Shown here one piece after another: positions 55,308 through 64,000 of a DNA stretch of 64,000 nucleotides. The DNA comes from Stichopus chloronotus (Eukaryota; Echinodermata; Holothuroidea; Aspidochirotida; Stichopodidae). The position numbers and the translations under genes are program-made. Position 1 is the stretch's first letter, and every line of letters begins with the position of its first letter. The notes beneath the pieces were generated by a model. That model searched no databases and was not told the origin of the DNA. It worked only from the letters and a program-made list of their open reading frames with translations. The DNA is taken from contig CM037850.1 of the NCBI GenBank assembly GCA_021234535.1, positions 62,001 to 126,000 on the forward strand, written 5' to 3'.

Positions 55308-56119
55308 GACTGAATCCACAGTTACTTCCAAGAACAGAACTAATGCGTCTTGATCCTTTGATAAATGACAAGGTCACCAACACTGTCAAAGAAAGAAAAC
55401 AAATGAGTGCTATTTATTGCATGAAGTTCTTGGAATAGACTCACAGATCTACATAAGTTGAATGCACTGTAATGTACTAGTATCCTGCATCACAATAGAA
55501 TAAAAAAGTGTACCACAGCATATACAGTGCACCAAAACCGTGTTTATCAAAACCATTCACAACACTGTTTATCTAATGCTCTGTTAGCAAGTACAGTAGT
55601 TGGGACAATTCTTGGGCAAAAACTTGGATCCTGGGTGCAGTATCCTGGGTTAGTACAAATGCTGATCTATGTACATCAATATGAGCAAACATCAAAATTG
55701 ATATTAAGGGTATGGAGTGCAATACATCGACAGACATTATGATCAACAGAGTATTTTGTCATGCATAACCTTCAAAAGATCACCCAACCTCCTCTTGCCT
55801 TGCCACTCCCATGTATGCAGGTGTACACTGTGTCAATTAGTACTGCTATGAATGTGCTCAAAGGCAGATACAGTGCTGTATGGAATTACAGTTGTTTATC
55901 AGTTAGGGTTAGGCTACTGTACTGTATTGTCATACAATACGGTAGTTGTGTTGAATGTCACCTATAGTCCTTAAAGTGTATGTAATCGGTAGAGGTGGTA
56001 GAGTTGCTTTTATTTCTGGAGAAAGTTTGCAGAGAACAAAACAGTCTTCAACAATTCTATGTGGCAAAGTAAGTGGCAACTATTCAGTGAATTTTTAGGT
56101 CACAAGTAGCAAGTGGTAT
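55308..56119. other. EXT2 5' flank
   Basis: 55308-55382 is the 5' UTR part of exon 1, behind an acceptor. Upstream I see no CpG island, TATA box or obvious untranslated first exon, so the promoter lies further 5' or is unrecognisable here. Confidence 0.4.
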
Positions 56120-59100
56120 AATGTAACATAACATAACAGGTTCAAGGGCAAAGAAGGGCAAAAGCCCCATAAGATGCCCTGTAATCCAACCCCCCCCCCC
56201 CCCACAAAAAACCCTGACCAAACTAATACCCAGCAAAGCCCACCAAAATCAGATTCTGCCACAGTCACAATAAAATTTATCGATGTTGCCCTTCAAGCTA
56301 TGTACTAAAGTGGAATTTACAACCCAATTGGGCAGACTATTCCACTCATTGACAATTCACTGTGGGAAGCTAAAATATCTCACATCAAGCCTAGAAAGTA
56401 TCCACCAGCTTCTTACAATGGCCACAAACACTGGAATTAGGACAAACCTCTAAGTAATCACAATTAGACAGAGAATTCCTACCAGATAGGAATTTGAAAA
56501 CCTGCAACATATCCCCCCTGATCCTTCTTAACTCAAGAGTAGTAAGTCCCAGACATTCAAGTCTATGACGTACATGAGGAGATGACGTACATCAGGAATA
56601 AGCCGAATGGCCCTCCTCTGAACCTGCTCTAAAAGAAACTTGTCCTTTTCATAATAGGGACTCCACGCCTGCACAGCATACTCAAGATATGGCCTAACTA
56701 ACTGCTAATACAGATTCAAGACAATATCTTTACTAAAATTATTTAAGTTCCTCTTGATCAATCCGAGCACCCTCTTCGCCCTGGCAGCAGCACCTGCGCA
56801 CTGTTCAGAAGGCTTCAGATCACTTGTAATGATAACACCTTGGCTGAAGTCACATTACTCAAGATAATACCAGCCATAGTATAATCATAATTCAAATTTT
56901 TATTACCAAAGTGAAGAACTTTGCATTTGTCAACGTCAACAGACATTTACAAAGTTTTGGACCATGTTTATAACTTATCCAAGTCCCATTGCAACAACGA
57001 TGCATCCTTGTCATCATTTACTATCCGATAGAGCTTGTTGTCATCGGCAAACTTAATAATACTAGAAGTGAGAGAACTATCTATATTATTAATGAAAATC
57101 AAGAAGAGAATTGGGCCAAGAATTGAACCCTGAGGAACTCCACTTGTGACATCTCTCCAAGGAGAGAAATTACCATTGACAACAACTCTCTCAGATCTAC
57201 CAAGTAACCAAGAATTGATCCAATCAGCACACATGCCCAGAATAACTAACTGCCGCATTTTCACCATAAGTCTGCCTAATGGTACTTTATCAAATGCCTT
57301 TTGAAAATCAAGGTAGATGACATCAATACAGTGACCAGAATCAAGAGATAAAGAGACATCCTCAGGAAAACTCAGTAAATTAGTAACACTAGACCTGTTA
57401 GGCAGGAAAACATGCTGAGGCAAGTTCAGTAAACTATTATCTAAAAGATATTTAAGCCCATTATCCTAGACCACAGACTCCATGGCTTTACACACAACAG
57501 TGGTTAAACTAACAGGTCTACAGTTGCAAGGCAAGCTCTGATCCCATTTATTAAAAATAGGAGTAACATTAGCAATCCGCCAGTCATCCGGAACTAAGCA
57601 CAAGTCTACACATTTCTGAAAATAATACACAGAGGAACTGACAAAATCTCAGAGCATTCATGCAGTATGGCAGGATGGATCCCATCAGGCCCAGGGGACT
57701 TGCTAGCTTTCAAACTGCTAAGTTTATGGCAAACCAGTTCCTCAGGGAAAACGAAATCATCCATGCAAACTGAACTGATGGAATCTCTACAAAACCTGTT
57801 TCCGAAGACTCCTTGGTAAAGACAGAAACAAAATAATCATTCAACAAATTAGCCATATCCTGATGATCACTAACTAAAGTGCCCCATTACCATGGAAAGG
57901 CCCAACACCTTCTTTAACTTTCTGCTTAGACCTAACATATTATAAAAAGATTTTAGGATTTATCTTGGCCTCATTAGCCAGATTCCTTCAAAATTTGCTT
58001 TTGTCTCTTTAACCGAATCCTTCACTAGGAGTTCCTGGTTCTGATAAATTGCAAAATCTGAAGAGCTCATACTAACCCTGAAGCGACGCCAACAATTACG
58101 CTTTTTCCTAGTAGCTCTAAGAAACTCACTAGAAACCCACACAGGCCTATGATTACAAAAAAACTTCCTCAAGTGGAATACACATTTAAGTAGCATTAAT
58201 GCCATGAAAACAATTCAAGCCTCAGCAGGACTTAAGCGGTACAAGCGAGTGGTCCAATCTATAGAAAGGTGCTCTTTTACCTAACTAAAATCAGCCTTAC
58301 TAAAATCCATGGAACGAAGTTATCAGTACAGTTAAAATTGCTACCCTACTGTAGCAAAGATCAAAGCTAATAAGGACATGGTCACTAGACCCTATCTTAC
58401 CAGAATTCACAACATTCTTTAACATATTATGGACAGTACTAAATATCAAATCTAGACAGCCCCACGTGTAGGAAAGAGGACATTCTGGGTACGGAAACCA
58501 TCCAACACTACCTCGAGGAAATCCCTCCCATGTGAACCACTTAAGTAAGTATGCCAATCAATATCAAGGAAATTGAAGTACCTGCCCTTCTGGAAGTGGT
58601 CTTCCTTAAAACTATCGAGTAACCGATTATTATCAGCATTAGAATTTGGGAAGCGATAAACAATACTAATGATGAAAGGAGCACCCTTCCTGACAACAAA
58701 ACTAAGTTCGCACCATAAGCAGTTTGAAAAATCAGATGAAAACTTGTCAGCCGATCTCAACACAATTTAGACTATTTCTGACATAAAGCAGAACCCGCCC
58801 CCACATCTACCTCCACGTGTATCAATCCTACCTTGCCCAAAAGTTATGTACCCAGGAATCTGAATTTCAGAATTGCTGCCCTTGCTATGAAGCCAAGTCT
58901 CAATGACACCAATTATGTCTGAATTGTCCTCACTGACATCTGCAAGAAACTCATCAAATTTGCCAAAGATACTTTGAACATTAGAAAACATTACTTTAAG
59001 CCTAGAGACTATCCTAGAAGAGGGTTTTCTTTATTGTCAGAGTCCAAACCACTACAATTAATTGCCCCAGGACAGACAAACCTCACCCCTGAAACTAGTT

Positions 59101-59480
59101 TGACAACTGACAGTCAACAGCCCTTCTTGTCAGTCACAGGCTCTTCTACCTCTTCCACAGGCAAACCAGAAAAAGGGTTTGATAGCTTGACACTTTCAGT
59201 CTCACCCAATACTTCTTTCACAGACCTAACAGATTTACAACCCTCCTGCACTGTAATCCAATCTTTGTCACCATCAGAAGCAGCCAATAGAGCCCCAACT
59301 TCCTTCCTGCAAGTGCACTTCAGGCAAACAAAAACAACATCCTCTTTTAGAGGCCTCTTTAATTTAGGTACAATTCAGACATGCCTTCCCAAACTCTGCC
59401 CATAAACAACAATCTTCACAATCTTCAACAAATAAGTTGATCTTCAGCCATGAAAGCAGGAGCAAAAGCCCCTACTGTAA
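56120..59480 (-). mobile_element. Near full-length decayed LINE (CR1/L2-like)
   Basis: Reading minus: an ORF1/leader-like part (59405-59000), endonuclease (58991 on), RT (57423-56968) and a C-terminal block near 56480-56640 (GLTTLELRRIRGDMLQVFK). The 3' end carries TTATG repeats (56120-56142), a tandem tail typical of CR1/L2-type LINEs. It lies about 0.75 kb upstream of EXT2 exon 1 in the same orientation. Confidence 0.85.
56968..58991 (-). pseudogene. LINE endonuclease-reverse transcriptase, broken
   Basis: The endonuclease begins FSNVQSIFGKFDEFLADVS and IIGVIETWLHSKG (58991-58767), continues in another frame (58763-58452, ISIVYRFPNSNADNNRLLDS) and a third (58557-58300, CLDLIFSTVHNMLKNV, GSSDHVLISFDL). 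The linker RPVWVSSEFLRATRKKRNCW is at 58205-57960. RT follows at 57423-56968: VIYLDFQKAFDKVPLGRL, SGVPQGSILGPILFLIFIN and the catalytic IKFADDNKLY. The protein nicks the target and reverse-transcribes LINE RNA; here several stops and frameshifts inactivate it. Confidence 0.88.
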
Positions 59481-60854
59481 GTGCAACTTAGTAAATAGTC
59501 TCAAAAAAAAAAAGACTGCAGAAGTTCACACACCTATCAACAAAGGGAATCCTTAGTGAAAGCTAAGCCTAGTAGCCAAACAAAGGCCTAGGTCTACTTA
59601 GAGTACAGAAATAACTGCCTAGTCTAAGTCTAGCACATGGAACTAAATATACAGTACTACACGGGCAAAGAGTCCTAAAAAAAATGGCCAAAGATGCAGA
59701 AACGTTAGAGAAAAGTTAGAGAAGGAAAACAAAGAATAAGAAAAAAGAACACGTAGAAACAACAGGAGTGACAGAGGAAACTAACCCAGTAACAGGCTAC
59801 AGAGTAACACATACAATAGTATGATAGGATAAAAGGAAGCTTCACTCACCGACAGCTTGGTTAAACACGAATGAATATTTGCACAAAAGATCACGATACA
59901 CAGGAAAATCACAGAAAATATTACACAAAAACCCCACAAAGAACAGAAACAAATAGTAAAAAGGGAAATCTTCACACAAGAGCAAGTAAAAACAAAAAAA
60001 ATATGAATCAAAATTCTGACAATAAAAAGCACATCCATTTGCCAATACTGGGGACATGTATGCTGACACTTGAAAGATATCGCATCGGCAAAGATTTGGG
60101 TTGCATTTGTAACCGATTTAGTTGCTGTACGTGTGCAGCACTGAAATTTATAGCCCATATGTCGGGCTTATTGTATATGTACAAGTTTTGCAAAATTTTG
60201 CGGGAAAAACCTGTATACCGGATATTATTGATATTTTTTAATTTTTTTGATACTACACTGACCAACAACTATTTCCCGTCAAAATGACCTCAATTTAGGC
60301 TAGGTGTATACGTTTCACTTGAGACCATGAAATGATACCTTTAGTTTCAGTGTTTGAATTTGAGCATGCCCCCTTACTTGGTATCACAACAGAATAAGCC
60401 TACCCTACTGAATGGAATTGCTGTATTCTTCCGCAAATCTCCTTCCGCCAGCAGCCAGCAGAAAGGTTCCAGCATACTTAACTTATGTGTGCATTTCAGG
60501 GGCCAGTCTGTACTTTGTTTAATTCAGTTAAAAAGGTTGCTCATCACTAAGGTGCACAAAAATATAGGTAATAGGAACTAATGCTGGGTGATGAGACATT
60601 ATCTTTATCGTCCCCTCAAACGTTTTAGAATCAACTGAACGTTTCAACTCTGACAGGGAAAGAAAAGCCGTCAAAAGGTGTCAGCGAACAAGTGCATTTC
60701 CATTGCATCCTATCTTCATTTAGGGAATTACTGGGCCTACTTATTTTCCAACTTTGTTGCACGAAAATAGGGGCCATGGTTCAACTACAGAATACCCCAC
60801 CAATAAATAAGTCCACGGTGTAGCCGGCTACAGCATCGCACTCACGCGTTTACA
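59481..60854. other. No gene seen
   Basis: AT-rich sequence without homology that I recognise. Both strands of 59781-60287 are open over short lengths, as expected from low GC composition without pressure. Confidence 0.45.
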
Positions 60855-61500
60855 TACAATGCCCACTATACAAGAGTGTACAGTCCACGATGAAGCCGAC
60901 GGAGCCGGTGCAGCCACTCCGGATAAATGTCTTGGACTTAAAATTTTTTCACTCCCTTTTGTAACGATAAAACTGCGCCATATATTTTTCCTTCACGGTG
61001 CAGCCGGCGCAGCCAATGTAGCCACTACAGGGACATTGGTTGGACTTAGAATTTTTTCACTCAATTTGATAATGATCAAGCACGTAGGACTAATGATGAG
61101 TCGTTCTCAAAAGCATTCGTTTATTAAACTGCAGTATTCAGCATGGTCAGTGATGGGTCGTTCTCAAAATAACTTCAAAGGACAATGCACAGAGGAGCTG
61201 GTGTAGCCACTCCGGGCAAACGGTTGAGACTTAGCAAAATTTGGGGCATTCCTGACTATAATATAAAGAGTGTACAGTCCACAATTAAGCCGGTGTAGCC
61301 ACTCCGGATAAATGTCTTGAACTTAGAAAAATTTTGTATTCTCAGCACTATTTAACAGCAGTATTCAGTATGCTCAGTGATGTGTCATTCTCAAAATAAG
61401 TTAAAAATACAAGGGAAATGCAAGGAGGAGCCGGTGTAGCCACTCCGAGCAAACCGTTGGGACTTAGAAAAATTATGTATAAAGGGGTGACCGTTGAACC
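60855..61500. repeat. GTAGCCACTCC-type repeat, several units
   Basis: Units of the form GAGCCGGTGTAGCCACTCCG, then TTGGACTTAGAATTTTT, occur near 60900, 61015, 61195, 61290 and 61430. The first 250 bp (TGTACAGTCCACGAKGAAGC to AGTCRTTCTCAAAAGCATTC) recur at 63297-63545. Confidence 0.85.
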
Positions 61501-61602
61501 CGCTATTAAGGAAATTTATCATTGCAAGTTTGTGACAGTTTCACCTACAAAAGTCGGAACGTTTTCTTATGAATCAGTATTGTCTCAAATGAATATGTAT
61601 TC

Positions 61603-63035
61603 CAGGGATGATCCTTAAGCAACTGAAAATGGTTGTCCCAAGGACAACCAACTGCAAAAATTTGGTTGTCCTCCCAAAAATTTGGTCGTCCTCCACAAAG
61701 GACATATAAAAATAAGAAATGTGCAAAATGTGTATTTTGCACTTTCAAGACCATGTTTTTATTTGTCTTTCGTATACAGGTTGAAACTTTCCACAGCTAA
61801 ATTATACTACTGACTTGTAACTTAAAAGTAATGCTCAGGGTTTTTCCAAATGGAAGGGGAGGGGGGATTTCCAGTAGGAGGCCGGTAAAATTCCACCTTT
61901 TCACTTTGATAATAAAAAAATGTCAATATCTAGGATCACTGATGCTGTTTAGTATATATCATATAGAAGAAAATCTCTGTATAATATATTGTTTGTTTCA
62001 AATCAAAATATGATGCATTTCTAATCTTGAATGGTACTGTTACTATTTAGAAAATCCATTCCTTTTGAATCAAAATCTGACAGTCGTACGTATGAAGCTT
62101 CTATTGAACACACACCAATGCTATAAACAGACGACACTCATCATCTGAGTGGCTTATCTGAATCCTATTTGCTTCAACTGTCAACTCATTCCACCTGTCC
62201 ACTCTCCTTTCCAAGGAATTTTTTTCCCCGGCCGGCGCGAGAACATATCCCGGAGAATCAAACAGTTCTAAAATATTTCCCCCCCCCCCTCTGTTGGAGC
62301 AATCCATTTTGTTAATCTCAAATACACTGTAGGCCACCAGGAAAATTCTGCACTGTGATTGCATGTGCCACAGATTGCGTAGTATTTAAGCAAGAAAAAT
62401 GGCCAAATTCTTCAACTGCGAGTCATCGATCTGGTGCTTGCTTAGACTCTGCAGAGTCTGCTTGGGTAATCTTGGTTCCACCAACTCTGAAGGAACATCC
62501 ATATACTTGTACTGCTCTTCCGGAAGAGTGTTAACTCCCCTCATTGATCGCTGCCCTCGGCGGACGGCGATCACAGGGAAACGCGATTACGAGATGAGCA
62601 CATATCCTCGGTTAGGTATAAGTACTGTAGGCTGCAGCTGAAATTGTGAGGAATGTACTAAAGGAGGAGAATTCATTCGCCGAGAAAGACTAAATTTGCA
62701 AAGTCTAGTGCTTGCTGTGTACAGTATGTGCATGAACAGAACAGTAAAATAAGTTATAACATGATCGTACGCTGAGGCTGTTTGTTTGGCGTTGTACGTA
62801 CTGTGGATTTCAGGTTGTTTTGGCGGTTTTTTGTGAATGACAACAGATGTGTTTTGGAATGGAGTTCATGCGTGTTAAATATTTTGGTTGCATCTCGGTG
62901 TTGGGTTGTGCGCATTGTGTCACAATGTTAATGTAAAATTTGGTCGTCCAAAGGACAACCTGAGGTAGTAACTTTGGTCGTCCTACAGAAATTTTGGTCG
63001 TCTCGGACGACTGGACGACCGCTAAATTTCATCCC
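61603..63035. mobile_element. DNA transposon, non-autonomous, CAGGGATGA termini, subterminal GGTCGTCC repeats
   Basis: CAGGGATGATCCTTAAGC at 61603 mirrors GCTAAATTTCATCCCT ending near 63034. Both ends carry multiple TTTGGTCGTCC or GGTTGTCC motifs pointing inward, and hairpins GGTTGTCC-CAA-GGACAACC (61631-61649). I found no clean target duplication. The interior includes copy 2 of the palindrome-rich repeat (62430-62730) and no transposase. Probably hAT-like. Confidence 0.6.
62430..62730 (+). repeat. Palindrome-rich dispersed repeat, copy 2
   Basis: Matches 44190-44885 with a 385-bp gap. It holds AGACTCTGCAGAGTCT (62444-62459) and CTCTTCCGGAAGAG, and continues through CATATCCTCGGTTAGGTATA and GTAGGCTGCAGCT. 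Confidence 0.85.
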
Positions 63036-63296
63036 TATATTCGTTGCAACGGAAAAGCGTGTCACCGAAGGTGAAATTATCTCACCTTCTTTACGACAAT
63101 CCAAACAAAATTAACTTTCCCCAAGGTGCTCGTCGAGTGGGCCTGCCGTTGACTTAGTGCAGAAATGACCAAAAATGGTGGCGTGTTTCACTATTTCAAT
63201 CTGCCGAACCTAAGCTTTAAAAAGTTATAAGTTGTAAATGATAGGGTAGAGGCATGTTCGACGGGCCCGCGCCATAGTTGGCTACCTTATAATATA

Positions 63297-63560
63297 GTGT
63301 ACAGTCCACGAGGAAGCCGACGGAGCCGGTGTAGCCACTCCGAAATCATTGGTTGGACTTAGAATTTTTTAACTCCCTTTTGTAACAATAAAAGTGCACA
63401 ATATATTTTTCCTTCATGGTGCAGCGGGAGTAGCCGACGTAGCCACTACGGGGAAATTGGTTGGACTCAAAATTTTTTCACTCAGTTTGGTAATGATCAA
63501 GCATGTAGGAGTAGACCCATGATGAGTCATTCTCAAAAGCATTCCCCAGGGGATTCGATG
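63297..63560. repeat. Second copy of the GTAGCCACTCC-type block
   Basis: A direct copy of 60855-61110, with small gaps, on the far side of the 61603-63035 transposon. It could be a segmental duplication or an independent insertion. Confidence 0.85.
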
Positions 63561-64000
63561 ATGTAGCCATTAAATTTCAAGGGTAATTCTCGCGTGGCGG
63601 AGTATTCTTTAATTGCTCTGGTGCCATACTACCTGGAGGACACCTGTGTGCCTAGGCCTAATGTTAATTGTTATTATACTGGTCTGCACTGCAATACTAG
63701 GTTAGTAGTAACTATAAGCCTGCCTTGTAGTACTAGTAGGATAAATATAGTTGCTACTACTACTTGAGTACTACTGGCTAGTTGTACATGGTAGAACTAG
63801 AAAAATTATCACCTCCATCCACATCCAACAAAGATCAACATGAATTCTCAATGGAAGGTTATCGTCCCTCAGTATTTGTGTTGTGAAAAAAAATCTTTCA
63901 AACCAAAGGATCGAATAAGCTAACAAATAGTCCGAGCCAATAAATTACGCTGGACCTATAGGAACTAGGCCTACGTCATTGTCAACACACAGGATTAGGA
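63561..64000. other. No gene seen
   Basis: AT-rich with CTACTAC-like simple sequence near 63700-63780. No feature is recognised before the window ends. Confidence 0.45.

Noticed and set aside
55331..55333. TTG as start of EXT2, eight codons before the chosen ATG
   Set aside because: Animal nuclear genes start with ATG, and the ATG at 55307 gives the expected short cytoplasmic tail.
58974..59405. 143-codon plus-strand frame
   Set aside because: Antisense to the 5' part of the minus-strand LINE; no family resemblance.
1..64000. tRNA or rRNA genes
   Set aside because: Scanning for GGTTCRAATC-type T-arms and for conserved rRNA blocks gave nothing convincing; a tRNAscan/Infernal run would settle it.

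Overview
This is a eukaryotic (animal) window, AT-rich, full of introns, old retroelements, miniature DNA transposons and minisatellites. Its one clearly functional gene is a complete EXT2 (exostosin-2, heparan sulfate polymerase subunit) on the minus strand. I assembled it from nine coding exons between 55307 and 19260. All splice phases agree and the product is 713 residues with a stop; human EXT2 is about 718. The TTAGGG-type interstitial telomere repeats, the transposon mix (Ty3/gypsy, DIRS, BEL/Pao, several LINE families, hAT MITEs) and the dispersed repeats suggest a marine invertebrate deuterostome. An echinoderm, perhaps a sea cucumber, is my best guess; that is inference, not proof.

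Layout. 1-1005: a ~214-bp tandem repeat and a dispersed repeat carrying nuclear-receptor DR1 motifs. 3598-6449: a hAT-like miniature element and a 5'-truncated Ty3/gypsy remnant (integrase, pol tail, probable LTR). 6595-9663: unrecognised, partly broken coding-like stretches on the minus strand. 9968-12360: telomere-like repeat and diverged modular repeats. 12728-14078: CpG-rich exon-like sequence, a 35-bp repeat and three ATTACGTAAT-core palindromes. 14805-17312: two different LINE 3' halves joined head to head. 18219-19259: EXT2 3' flank with one exon-like block. 19260-55382: EXT2. 56120-59480: a decayed minus-strand LINE upstream of EXT2. 60855-63560: a repeat carrying GTAGCCACTCC units and a terminal-inverted-repeat transposon.

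The introns of EXT2 hold most of the structure. Intron 8 has a 40-bp hairpin-bearing array, a MITE with a perfect 8-bp target duplication, and a 45-bp minisatellite with a duplicated 315-bp higher-order unit. Intron 7 has a second hAT MITE with a perfect duplication and a Pao-type gag fragment. Introns 4 and 5 carry ~60-77 bp minisatellites. Introns 1 and 2 carry 140-144 bp arrays of a dispersed element, a third hAT MITE with its duplication, and a LINE split by a palindromic DIRS-like fragment. I saw no CRISPR array, rRNA or confident tRNA gene, and no operon-like arrangement.

The most unusual signals are three. The first is a dispersed element family whose 5' end forms a hairpin with compensated stem changes between subfamilies, and whose body carries repeated perfect DR1 sites. 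The second is a separate repeat pair keeping a perfect 16-bp palindrome with different centres. The third is the palindromic DIRS insertion.
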